A stretch of DNA of 21,451 nucleotides from Bacteroidales bacterium (GTDB lineage Bacteria > Bacteroidota > Bacteroidia > Bacteroidales > VadinHA17): NCBI GenBank assembly GCA_003501665.1, contig DNOQ01000184.1:1-21451 (forward strand). Direction: 5' to 3'. The translations under genes were made by a program, and so were the position numbers. Under the pieces are notes generated by a model. That model was not told the origin of the DNA, searched no databases, and saw only the letters and a list, made by a program, of their open reading frames with translations. Below, piece by piece: positions 7,637 to 15,916 of the stretch (positions are counted from its first letter, which is position 1; each line of letters opens with the position of its first letter).

Positions 7637-10600
7637 TTAATTATTCCTCCCCTGTGCATCTCTTCTCTTTATTTCCAGATCCCTGAAAGCCTTATTATAG
7701 CTTTCATTTGTCACTTCCCGCGTATTGTATTCACGAAGGTATTTCTGATGATCTTCATCATCAGGATAGGTATCATTTTCAGAAGGGGGATAACTTTTTA
7801 TACCATGAAACGGAAGCGGAAGAACCTGATTCCCTGTAGCCGTATTCATGTCGCCGTCTTTGACCCAGCCTACACTTCTTATAAGATAATCTCTGGTCCA
7901 GCCTTCCCTGAGATCCGGCAATTCTTCCGCATTGAATTCAATTGTTATCTCATCTCCCGCATTTGTAATAACATATTTATCATCAGGCTCAAGCAAAAGT
8001 GGAAGTACATCTCCGAACCGGGTATAAAACCCCGTAAGGTCTCGCCATTTGAATTTAGTGTCCACTTCCGAATAATCGAACCAGTGAGGCCCGTATCTGC
8101 CACCCTTTCTGTATAGTCTGGAGAATCCCCTGAAATGAAGATCAGCGGCTAAAGGCTGCATTACTGTCGTCATAATGGGTGCGTCCAGTTTCCCGGATGA
8201 GAAGAAAATATGATCCCAGTAGATCTCCATATTAGTCAGGATCCTTACCCTGTGATCTGATGATAAAAACTTTCCTGTAAGATCAGCGATTACAGTTTTG
8301 TCTTTACCCATAGGGAATCCGGGGTTATCAATTATGGTGACCCATTTACCTTTCCGGTCTTTCACCTGAATTACGGGTGCCATTGTTTTAATTGTCTCCG
8401 TCTGGGTTAAGGAGAAGTTTATGCTTGCATCTGTCGGGAATACCCATCCCTGCATAAAAAGGTATATTTCTTTACCTGAATCAATATCCCCGGGATCAAG
8501 AATCAGATCCTTCATTTCGGTAATCCCCTGAAATTTATCCTGCAGAAAATTTGATATATATATGTCATCCTTTTCAGAAATATATGCAAGCAGATCATTA
8601 CCATGGGAATCAACGGCAGAAACCGGAAGATGCTTTTTGTTTACCTGATAAATATTCATTCCCGGGAATGGAGGTGGTGTAAACTGCTCTTCGACATAAA
8701 TATCAATCGTATCGGGATGATCGACTGCAACAAGTTCTATTTTATCTGTATAAATTGTCTCCCACAGTTCTGAAGTGATCTGAATTGAATATCTGCCATC
8801 CTTAGGTTTAAGCATCTCTCCCGGTATCTTTAAATAATCATCAGAAGCATCGGCAAACCCAAATTTTGTTTCCCCTCCCATTATACCCAGAGGCATTCCA
8901 AGTGCGCTCCGCCACAGGATGTCTTTAACAAAAACATATTCATCTCCATCCCACGTATAAAGGAACGGACATGATCCTTTCAGCATCTGTGTTTCAATAA
9001 TCGACTGATCCGTCTCGGGGAAGAACATATTCTGAGGCACTCCATTTGTCCATGTAATACGTATTACATCGGCTTTCGAACGGTTTCCTATTCCGAAATG
9101 GATATTCGGATCTGTTACAACCTTTGTCTGATAGAGATCGCCGGCCCTGAGCTCAACTTTAGCTCCGATACCGAAAAAATTATTTTTTGCACTGCCTGTC
9201 CTCAGTCCCACCAGTTTCATATTGATAAAATGCCCTGTATTTCCGCCGTCATTTCTGAGCAGATAGACTTCTCCTGCAACTCCTCCGAGAATTATATCAA
9301 GATCGCCATCGTCATTATAATCCATCACTGCAATATCGTGACCTGATTTAACATCCCCCGGTAATCTGTCAGAAACATCGGAAAAGATCCCTTTACCATC
9401 ATTCAGGAAAAGGAAGATGCCTTTTCCACCTTTGACGGCAGATTCTCCGGCAATAAACAGATCCTGATAACCATCATTATTGAAATCGATAAATGAAGCA
9501 TCATATGCAGTCAGATCCGTAATTTTACTGAACAGTACTTTTTGTCTTGAATCCTTTTCAAAGGTTCCGTTACGCATGTTTCTGTATAAGGTGTGATTCC
9601 CGGGTTTCAGGGAAAGAACGAACAGATCGGGATACCCGTCATTATCATAATCACCGCAGGCGACAGCTACAGAACCTCCTTCGCTTTTCAGTCCCGAAAT
9701 GTCGGTTATATTTCTCATATACCCCTGTCTCTGATTGGAAAACAGACTGTTACTTCCATTCTCATTTATCACGAAAAGGTCAATATCTCCATCCTCGTCA
9801 AAATCGCCGAAAACAGCATCCCGGGAATTGATCTTTTCACCAGTAATGCCTGCCTTTTGGGCCTGTTCAAGGAAGGTACCGTCAGCATTGTTCCTATAGA
9901 GACGGTTTGGTCCGTTTCTGGCTTCGAATATATCAAGGTCGCCATCGTGATCATAATCGAAAAAGAGAGCCATGTTACCACCGGTTTTGTCGCCTGCGTT
10001 TGCTTTAACGGTTACATTCTCGAATGTTCCTTTCCCCGTATTATGATATAAAAGGTTGCCTCCTTCCCGCATAATATAGAGATCCAGATGACCATCATTA
10101 TCGTAGTCGGCAAAATGAGCTGAAGCTTCCCTGCCTGTATGCCTGATTCCTGATAAAGCGGTTACATCTTTGAACCGGCCCAGTTCATTGTTAAGAAGGA
10201 AATGCCTGCATTGTGTTGATCCGGGATAACAACTGCTGACGTACAGGTCTATATCCCCGTCATTATCATAATCTGCAGCAGCTACAAATGTTGCATATCT
10301 CAATCCCGAACCGGTCGCTTCACCTGAAAGCCTGACAATGTCAAGTCCTGCCGATGAAGTTGCATTTGTGAACTTCACGGCATCTCCTGCCGTAACAACA
10401 TCACTGGTCTGAGATATGGTCGACTGATCGAAGGTTATCAGGGGAAATCCGACAAGCGATCCGCCCGGACCTTTAAGTTCCATAATTCCTGACTGATAGG
10501 GTGACGAAACTTTAAGGAAGTTGTGAAATATTGTAAAAGTATTTATTGCTCTGGACTTGTCATTGCTCCTCATCAGGGAAATAGTCTGGGTATAATAGTT

Positions 10601-11233
10601 CCCTGCTTCTGCCGGAAATTCAGGGTATTGTTTTTTCAGGATCTCCATCTGCCCGACTGCTTTATCGTTGTCGCCTTTCCGGATATAAACATCTATAAGA
10701 TTTAGTCTCGGTACAACATTAGCGGGAGCAGCATCTGTCAGTCTTCTGAGATAGAGTTCTCTCTGTCCGGCTGCTTCTACCCCGGTCATCGTGGAATATA
10801 TTTCAGCGATACTGTACAGGGTTTTAACATGAGAAGGCGAATATTTGAGAGCTTCCCTGAGTTCGGAAATGGCCCGGTCAGGTTCATTGTTCATCTGATA
10901 AACTGTTGACAGGATCAGTCTGATATCAGGATCTTTGGGATCGATCCTTATGGCTCTTGCAAGCTGGGTTTTAGCTTCAGGATATTTTCCCATACGCAAA
11001 TATGTCAGTCCGAGATTTGCATACCCGAGCTTTTCTTTGGGTGCCAGTCTTATAAGCCTTAAAAATTGTTTCTCAGCCTCTTCAAGCTTAAATTCCTCAA
11101 GGTAGGCCAGACCCAGAGTCCTGACAGTTATCAGTTCCTGCGCCCTCTGCTGGTCCCTGCTTTGGGAATAGGTGCAGCTGACAAGAAAAAAAATATTTGC
11201 CAGACATATTAAAGCAGATCTCATCCTTCGCAT
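7637..11233 (-). CDS. TPR - FG-GAP propeller - ASPIC/UnbV - novel C-terminal domain lipoprotein
   Basis: A 1198-residue lipoprotein with lipobox LVSC and Cys20; ATG at codon 4 is an alternative start. Residues about 35-210 are tetratricopeptide repeats (A-x-L-G-x-x-Y-x-x-x-G-x-x-x-E-A pattern), a protein-protein interaction module. Seven FG-GAP calcium loops follow at about 300-655 (from DYDNDGDID to DYNDDGDLD), then an ASPIC/UnbV domain at about 675-745. The remaining 450 or so residues, starting at CPFLYTWDGDEYVFVKD, form a beta-rich region I cannot assign to a named domain. The order suggests a scaffold that recruits partners through the TPRs. It is encoded 100 bp after the binding-protein-2 gene, so it may have its own promoter, and 30 bp before the distal CRTAC1 gene. 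Confidence 0.88.
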   Translation of the reverse strand: MRRMRSALICLANIFFLVSCTYSQSRDQQRAQELITVRTLGLAYLEEFKLEEAEKQFLRLIRLAPKEKLGYANLGLTYLRMGKYPEAKTQLARAIRIDPKDPDIRLILSTVYQMNNEPDRAISELREALKYSPSHVKTLYSIAEIYSTMTGVEAAGQRELYLRRLTDAAPANVVPRLNLIDVYIRKGDNDKAVGQMEILKKQYPEFPAEAGNYYTQTISLMRSNDKSRAINTFTIFHNFLKVSSPYQSGIMELKGPGGSLVGFPLITFDQSTISQTSDVVTAGDAVKFTNATSSAGLDIVRLSGEATGSGLRYATFVAAADYDNDGDIDLYVSSCYPGSTQCRHFLLNNELGRFKDVTALSGIRHTGREASAHFADYDNDGHLDLYIMREGGNLLYHNTGKGTFENVTVKANAGDKTGGNMALFFDYDHDGDLDIFEARNGPNRLYRNNADGTFLEQAQKAGITGEKINSRDAVFGDFDEDGDIDLFVINENGSNSLFSNQRQGYMRNITDISGLKSEGGSVAVACGDYDNDGYPDLFVLSLKPGNHTLYRNMRNGTFEKDSRQKVLFSKITDLTAYDASFIDFNNDGYQDLFIAGESAVKGGKGIFLFLNDGKGIFSDVSDRLPGDVKSGHDIAVMDYNDDGDLDIILGGVAGEVYLLRNDGGNTGHFINMKLVGLRTGSAKNNFFGIGAKVELRAGDLYQTKVVTDPNIHFGIGNRSKADVIRITWTNGVPQNMFFPETDQSIIETQMLKGSCPFLYTWDGDEYVFVKDILWRSALGMPLGIMGGETKFGFADASDDYLKIPGEMLKPKDGRYSIQITSELWETIYTDKIELVAVDHPDTIDIYVEEQFTPPPFPGMNIYQVNKKHLPVSAVDSHGNDLLAYISEKDDIYISNFLQDKFQGITEMKDLILDPGDIDSGKEIYLFMQGWVFPTDASINFSLTQTETIKTMAPVIQVKDRKGKWVTIIDNPGFPMGKDKTVIADLTGKFLSSDHRVRILTNMEIYWDHIFFSSGKLDAPIMTTVMQPLAADLHFRGFSRLYRKGGRYGPHWFDYSEVDTKFKWRDLTGFYTRFGDVLPLLLEPDDKYVITNAGDEITIEFNAEELPDLREGWTRDYLIRSVGWVKDGDMNTATGNQVLPLPFHGIKSYPPSENDTYPDDEDHQKYLREYNTREVTNESYNKAFRDLEIKRRDAQGRNN

Positions 11234-11333
11234 GAAATTATTGATTCAATGTAACAAAGTATAGCAAATTTAAACAAATAAAGGTACAGAAATCAAATAC
11301 CGTACGGATCGATTAAATAGAGTTTCGGACAGA
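11234..11333. other. 100-bp intergenic gap inside the minus-strand run
   Basis: This is the only gap longer than 30 bp in the run. It is AT-rich and contains the palindrome CCGTACGG (11300-11307). Reading the minus strand there are several TTTG words and a TATACTTTG close to a -7 element, but spacing to any -33 TTTG does not fit the Bacteroidota consensus. A second promoter or a processing site is possible; neither is demonstrated. Confidence 0.35.
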
Positions 11334-12479
11334 TTATTTAATTTCAGGTATGGGTACTCCGTTCATAAGCTGTGTGACAAAGGGTTTACCTTCCCTGTTA
11401 CCCATATCATCAAAGCTGATTATGCCGGTAACGCCGGTAAACTTATTCTTCTTAAGCGCTTCCTGAATTTTTTCCCGATCGGGAACATCTGCAATCCGGA
11501 TGGCATTTATGAGCACGTTCATACCGTCAAATGAATAGGATGCAACCATTCCCGGAAGTTCTCCCCAGGTATCTTCATACTTCCCCGAAAATTCCCGGGC
11601 AGTTTGTCCTGACCAGATATATGATGGAATAAGAAGTAAATTATCATATTGTTGCAGTTCATTAATAGTAAGCATAGCCTCATTCAGCATGTAGAATGAA
11701 CCGTAGACAGTGATGCCGGTTTTGCCCTCCTTTATTTTGCTGAATATCTTACGCGATATTACCGGATTACAAAACAGAATAATACATTCCGGGTTCCTGT
11801 CCCTTATGGTTTTAATCAAACCATTGATATCATTCCGGTAATCTTCGTATTGAAAATGAAGTGGATCATCTTTTGACTTCTGTTTAATATCTCTCAGTAA
11901 AGCAATCACTGACATTTTTGAATCGTATTCATTATCGGAAATGATTGCGACACTATTGTATTTTCTCTTATAATAAATCTCTTCTGTCAGGGCCACTGCC
12001 TGCTGATTGTCATTCGGAACGCAATTGAAGAACCACGGGACGAAAGCCTGGGCCAGGGTCGGATCAGAGGACCAGGCACTAACAAAGACCACTGCTGATT
12101 TGGTTGCAGCCTGTTCGACAAGGTGTGCATTTCGTCCGTCGTGAGATCCCAGAAGAGCCCATACCTTTTCATTGAAGATAAGATCCACAGCCTGTTTGGA
12201 ACCAGTTCCCCAGGGCCCTTCCATAGTCCGGGTAACAAGCCGGAAAGGACGACCGTTGAGCCCTCCTTTCTCATTTGCCATCCTTACAGCCAGCTCTGCA
12301 CCGTGAATAGCTGATGTATTACTGCTGTCCTGTATCAATAAACCTATTTTGACTGACTGGGAATAAGCAGTTGTAGCGGCTGCAAATAGAATTGGGACGA
12401 TGATACGGCAAAGCTGATTTAAGGACTTCAGCAAAAGCCCCCTCGGGGGTTGGGGGGGTAATTTTACGGAAAACTTCAC
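11334..12479 (-). CDS. LivJ-type periplasmic substrate-binding protein 2 (type 1 fold)
   Basis: The longest frame is 381 residues from GTG 12479. A hydrophobic segment IIVPILFAAATTAYSQ (residues 26-41) is a signal peptide. The mature part starts SVKIGLLIQ and follows the Peripl_BP_6 / Leu-Ile-Val-binding pattern: GAELAVRMANEKGGLNGRPF, ALLGSHDGRNAHLVEQAA, the strand SVAIISDNEYDSKM, and a C-terminal FTGVTGIISFDDMG. It should bind a small amino-acid-like or aromatic ligand in the periplasm, but no permease or ATPase gene is in the window. The first 17 codons encode LPPQPPRG from a GC-rich CCCCC/GGGGG palindrome unlike normal coding sequence, so the true start may lie further in, for instance TTG at codon 16 (12434). 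It begins 11 bp after the DAHP synthase stop. Confidence 0.85.
   Translation of the reverse strand: MKFSVKLPPQPPRGLLLKSLNQLCRIIVPILFAAATTAYSQSVKIGLLIQDSSNTSAIHGAELAVRMANEKGGLNGRPFRLVTRTMEGPWGTGSKQAVDLIFNEKVWALLGSHDGRNAHLVEQAATKSAVVFVSAWSSDPTLAQAFVPWFFNCVPNDNQQAVALTEEIYYKRKYNSVAIISDNEYDSKMSVIALLRDIKQKSKDDPLHFQYEDYRNDINGLIKTIRDRNPECIILFCNPVISRKIFSKIKEGKTGITVYGSFYMLNEAMLTINELQQYDNLLLIPSYIWSGQTAREFSGKYEDTWGELPGMVASYSFDGMNVLINAIRIADVPDREKIQEALKKNKFTGVTGIISFDDMGNREGKPFVTQLMNGVPIPEIK
12438..12458. repeat. GC palindrome and homopolymer tracts at the 5' end of binding protein 2
   Basis: On the plus strand this is a C5 tract (12438-12442), TC, a G5 tract (12445-12449), TT and a G7 tract (12452-12458). 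In the minus-strand reading the gene begins with a C7 run followed by a CCCCC-GA-GGGGG hairpin. The motif resembles mobile GC-rich intergenic repeats common in Bacteroidota and here lies within the predicted N-terminal codons. A slippage-prone C7 tract at this place could alter the frame if the GTG start is used. Confidence 0.55.
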
Positions 12480-12490
12480 TCTGAGATTTC

Positions 12491-13354
12491 TTATAAAATA
12501 TCCCTGTCGATTGCCCTCGCGATCTTCTTCAGGTCGCTCATCAGACCGGTAAATTCATCCGGGTTCAGTGACTGGAATCCGTCACAGAGAGCCTCTTCAG
12601 GTTTATAGTGGACCTCCATAATAAGTCCGTCTGCACCGGCAGCAACAGAAGCTTTTGCCATAGCCGGTACCATCCAGCTGTGTCCTGTTCCGTGACTCGG
12701 ATCCACAATTACAGGGAGATGTGTTAAATGCTTAAGCACCGGCACAGCACTCAGGTCAAGAGTGTTACGGGTGGTGGTTTCGAAAGTCCGTATTCCCCTT
12801 TCACAAAGAACAACCTGTTCATTTCCCTGATTGAGAATATATTCTGCTGAAAGGAGAAATTCCTCTATTGTTGCCATCATGCCACGTTTAAGCAACACAG
12901 GTTTTTTTGTCTTTCCAACCTCTTTAAGGAGAGGATAATTATGCATATTCCGCGATCCCACCTGAAGCATATCGGCATGTTCAGCTACAAATTCCACCAT
13001 ACGTGTATCCATTACCTCCGTAACAAAAGGCAATCCGGTTGCCTTCCTTACATCAGCAAGCATTTTTATTCCCTCTACTCCTAGTCCCTGGAAATTGTAT
13101 GGTGATGAACGTGGTTTAAATGCACCTCCCCTGAGCAGAACCGCACCTGCCTTCTTTACCTTCCTGGCTGTTTCAATCAGTTGTTCATAGCTCTCAACAG
13201 CACAGGGGCCTGCAATTATTGCAACGGGTACAGATCCGATCCTCACACTGTTCACATTTACCACTGTCGGGTTGGACCTGGTCTTTCTGTTTACCCTGAC
13301 AGGAACAGTACATCCTTCAATAATTGCCGGATCGTTATTAAGATTTACTTCCAT
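12491..13354 (-). CDS. aroF: 3-deoxy-7-phosphoheptulonate (DAHP) synthase, type I-beta core without regulatory domain
   Basis: Condenses phosphoenolpyruvate and erythrose 4-phosphate to DAHP, the entry step of the shikimate pathway, in the cytoplasm. The chosen start is ATG 13354 (287 residues). The frame stays open to 13513, but the extra 53 codons overlap the previous gene and look non-native. Family motifs are intact: GPCAVES (49-55), RGGAFKPR (75-82), QVGSRNM (131-137), KRG (156-158), CERG (184-187), DPSHGTGH (218-225) and EVH (247-249). Cys51, His221, Glu247 and Asp258 have the same spacing (170, 26, 11) as the metal ligands I recall for the Thermotoga enzyme (Cys102, His272, Glu298, Asp309). 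The protein is about 50 residues shorter at its N-terminus, so the ferredoxin-like feedback domain appears absent, and no chorismate mutase domain is fused. It sits between two binding-protein genes with gaps of 19 and 11 bp. Confidence 0.93.
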   Translation of the reverse strand: MEVNLNNDPAIIEGCTVPVRVNRKTRSNPTVVNVNSVRIGSVPVAIIAGPCAVESYEQLIETARKVKKAGAVLLRGGAFKPRSSPYNFQGLGVEGIKMLADVRKATGLPFVTEVMDTRMVEFVAEHADMLQVGSRNMHNYPLLKEVGKTKKPVLLKRGMMATIEEFLLSAEYILNQGNEQVVLCERGIRTFETTTRNTLDLSAVPVLKHLTHLPVIVDPSHGTGHSWMVPAMAKASVAAGADGLIMEVHYKPEEALCDGFQSLNPDEFTGLMSDLKKIARAIDRDIL

Positions 13355-13373
13355 CTTCTTAATTCTTAGTGTT

Positions 13374-14690
13374 TCAATAGCCCATTCTGACTTTCTTATA
13401 TATAGTATTGTCCTGTTCAAACTTCGGGGCAGGGGAGAATTCGAACTTGCCATTGGCAACCTTAGCCATAAAAATTGGTCTGAGGTTATTAAAAGCTCCA
13501 TCGAAAATAACAATTCCCGTAACTCCTTTGTATCCCTGAAAAGTTTTCAGATCCGTTAGAATATCCCGTATAAGCGCGCGGTTCAGTCCGACTTTATGGA
13601 TTGACTCAATGATCATGTTCACAGCGTCATAAGCATGTGCTGCGAATACATTTGGCTCCTGACCGAACCTTTTCATATAATTTGCCCTGAATGCTTTTAA
13701 TTTGGGATCATCAGCATCAGGATTATACTGGCATGTTGTAACAACTCCTTCGGCATATTTCCCGGCAGTCCCGAGGAATTCAGGATTAACCATCCTGTCG
13801 GATCCAAAAACAGGCTGATCCATTCCCAGTTCCCGTATCTGTTTTACAATAAGACCCGACTCCTTTGCATTGCCCCATATCAATATCGCATCGGGTTTAA
13901 TTTTTTTAATCCTTTCAAGTTGTGGTTTGAAATCTGTCTCAAGGTCATTGAACCTTTCTTCAATGACCGGAGGATACCCAATCCTGGTGGCAGAACGGTT
14001 AAAATGCATGGTTCCAACCCGGCCATACCTGTTATTGGCTCTCATCATCGCAATCCTCCTGTATCCGCAGTCAGTAAATATATGTTTGACCAGGGCGTAA
14101 CTACTCTGGCGGTCATCAGGGATATTTCGTAAAACCCATGGAATGTTTGTCTCGGTAAAAGTAGGATCCGGGTCACCCGGATTTATTACCGGGATTTCCA
14201 GTTTTAATGTTGCCCTGATTGCCACATGGGAATTAATATCGTCAATTGTACCTACCCATGCCCACACTCCTTCATCATCCATTTTAACGACCTCATTTGC
14301 AGCCGCTCCCCAAAGACCCACATCGTTATGGATCATAAGTTTAAAGGGAATACCTTTATATCCTCCTTTTATATTGGCCTCTTCGACAGCAAGCAGCGAA
14401 CCCTGCATCATTTGTACACCAAGAGGTTGAATTATTGATCCTTCCAATGGTCCGAGGAAACCCAGTCTCACCTCTTTAAGGTCTGTCGGTGGTGGAATCT
14501 CACGGCCCGCGCCATAAAACCATGTGGGTTCCAGAAAATGATACTTATAGGCTTTCTGATATTTATCATAAGCAACGAGTTCATCCGGGATATTACCGTA
14601 ATTTACAGTCTTTTCCTGTCCCGTTACAACTATGCTTCCTGTCAGTAACAGCAGAAATATCGATACCGGAATTTTAATAATTGGCGTCAT
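13374..14690 (-). CDS. LivJ-type periplasmic substrate-binding protein 1 (type 1 fold)
   Basis: This 438-residue protein has a Sec signal peptide (IFLLLLTGSIVVTGQ, ending near residue 25). An unusual linker of about 48 residues rich in Tyr, Pro and Trp follows (YDKYQKAYKYHFLEPTWFYG) before the binding fold starts at VRLGFLGPLEG (74). The two-lobed type 1 pattern follows: GSLLAVEEANIKGGYKGIPF, WAWVGTIDDINSHVA, RRIAMMRANNRYGRVG, PDAILIWGNAKESG and AHAYDAVNMIIESI. It is homologous in fold to binding protein 2 but clearly diverged and longer. It should bind a small periplasmic ligand, with branched-chain amino acids, amides or aromatic acids typical of the family; the ligand cannot be read from sequence. 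It starts 20 bp after the Reg_prop gene and stops 19 bp before the DAHP synthase ATG. Confidence 0.88.
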   Translation of the reverse strand: MTPIIKIPVSIFLLLLTGSIVVTGQEKTVNYGNIPDELVAYDKYQKAYKYHFLEPTWFYGAGREIPPPTDLKEVRLGFLGPLEGSIIQPLGVQMMQGSLLAVEEANIKGGYKGIPFKLMIHNDVGLWGAAANEVVKMDDEGVWAWVGTIDDINSHVAIRATLKLEIPVINPGDPDPTFTETNIPWVLRNIPDDRQSSYALVKHIFTDCGYRRIAMMRANNRYGRVGTMHFNRSATRIGYPPVIEERFNDLETDFKPQLERIKKIKPDAILIWGNAKESGLIVKQIRELGMDQPVFGSDRMVNPEFLGTAGKYAEGVVTTCQYNPDADDPKLKAFRANYMKRFGQEPNVFAAHAYDAVNMIIESIHKVGLNRALIRDILTDLKTFQGYKGVTGIVIFDGAFNNLRPIFMAKVANGKFEFSPAPKFEQDNTIYKKVRMGY

Positions 14691-14710
14691 ATACTTAATT
14701 TTTCAGTTTG

Positions 14711-15916
14711 TCAAAATTTACTGATCAGTTCACCGCGACTTACACCCTTTGAGGTTGCAACCCACAGCACATCATCCTCGGCATCCACACCAATGATAAA
14801 ATTATGAGAGATTGAGGGAAATAACGGGATATCTTTCACCAGAGTATTTCCATTTTTCACAATGGCTTTCCCGTTTATGCTGTTGTCATCCTTTTTGTAA
14901 GTTACCCAGTTTGTGCCGTCGGTACAGCTTAACCCGTTATCACTGCATACAAAAACCACATTACCCTCAGCCCTCAGGAAATTGATAAAATTGCTTGCCA
15001 GGCCGCTGTCGTGGTCAAAATATCCTTTCCAGTTTTTACCGTCATAACGGCTCATCCCGAAATATGTCGAAACCCACAGAATGCTGTCGGAATAGGACGT
15101 GGCAGTTGTAATATCATGAATAACACCATCATCCGGCTGAAGATCTATTTCCATAAAACCGTCAGGATCTACATAATCCCTGAATTGTTTTGTAAGAGTG
15201 TTGTATTCTATCACTCCTCCACCCCATGCGGCGATCCATACTTTCCCGTCTCCCGCTGAGAGTGCATAGGTCCAGGGTTCATGCATTGGTGCATTCATTT
15301 CGGTAAATATTTCCCATTGCTTTGTATGGGTATCATAATGTCCCGCACCTCCGCCGGTAGCGCACCAGACATCCTTTCCATAACAAAAGACATTATACAC
15401 CAGGTCGTTAGGCATTCCACTGTTAAACTGGTTAAATGTTTCAAATTTCCCGCCCGACCAGCGGTTCAATCCACCGAGAGTACCAATCCAGACATCCCCG
15501 GTAAGAACGCTTACATCGATTGAAACAATTCCGTTATGGGCCAGTCCATCTTCCATTGTGTATGTCTTCCATTTACCATCCTCATATACTGATAAACCAT
15601 GGTGAGTACCGACAAGAACACGATTGCGTTCACTATCTATCCTCACTGCATAACATTTATCCGATAGAAGACCATCCTCAACAGTGAAATGTTTCCAGTT
15701 ACCATAAACCGGCATCCCGGTAAAATCACTTTTCGGCCTGAGTTCTTTCTCACGTGACTCAATGGTTGTAAAATCCGGCATGCCCGCATCTTTATGAGAA
15801 ATTCCCCCCACTGCCTCACTCTTTTTGTTTTTTGTAAGCACAAATATTGAGGCTATAGCTAATATTAACACAACCGATACAATTATTACCGGTCTATTTT
15901 TTAACAGTGGCTTCAT
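14711..15916 (-). CDS. Membrane-anchored Reg_prop beta-propeller protein
   Basis: A 401-residue protein with one N-terminal transmembrane segment (IIVSVVLILAIASIFVL, about residues 11-27) and no obvious cleavage site, so it is probably anchored in the inner membrane and faces the periplasm. The rest is a propeller built from two-component-regulator-propeller repeats, seen as DGLLSDKCYAVRID, DGLAHNGIVSIDV, GMPNDLVYNVFC, GVIHDITTATS and GLASNFINFLR, each followed by a V-W-x-G/A-T strand. In Bacteroidota such repeats form the sensor half of hybrid two-component systems, but no Y_Y_Y, kinase or DNA-binding domain is attached here. Its start overlaps the end of the cytochrome gene by 23 bp, implying co-translation. 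Sensing or docking for the neighbouring cytochrome is inferred from context only. Confidence 0.82.
   Translation of the reverse strand: MKPLLKNRPVIIVSVVLILAIASIFVLTKNKKSEAVGGISHKDAGMPDFTTIESREKELRPKSDFTGMPVYGNWKHFTVEDGLLSDKCYAVRIDSERNRVLVGTHHGLSVYEDGKWKTYTMEDGLAHNGIVSIDVSVLTGDVWIGTLGGLNRWSGGKFETFNQFNSGMPNDLVYNVFCYGKDVWCATGGGAGHYDTHTKQWEIFTEMNAPMHEPWTYALSAGDGKVWIAAWGGGVIEYNTLTKQFRDYVDPDGFMEIDLQPDDGVIHDITTATSYSDSILWVSTYFGMSRYDGKNWKGYFDHDSGLASNFINFLRAEGNVVFVCSDNGLSCTDGTNWVTYKKDDNSINGKAIVKNGNTLVKDIPLFPSISHNFIIGVDAEDDVLWVATSKGVSRGELISKF

Noticed and set aside
5945..11233. Regularly spaced near-identical DNA words (gccatc-gttgtcataatc type) that look like a CRISPR or satellite array
   Set aside because: They are the reverse strand of codons for DYDNDGD calcium loops in FG-GAP repeats; spacing is set by propeller blades and the words are not identical.
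13355..13513. 53-codon N-terminal extension of the DAHP synthase frame
   Set aside because: It overlaps the end of binding protein 1 in another frame by 140 bases, has no resemblance to a ferredoxin-like regulatory domain, and an ATG at 13354 with a 19-bp gap is the normal arrangement.
11334..14690. Aromatic secondary-metabolite gene cluster anchored on the DAHP synthase
   Set aside because: No other shikimate, phenazine, ansamycin or tailoring gene is present in the window; one DAHP synthase is not enough.
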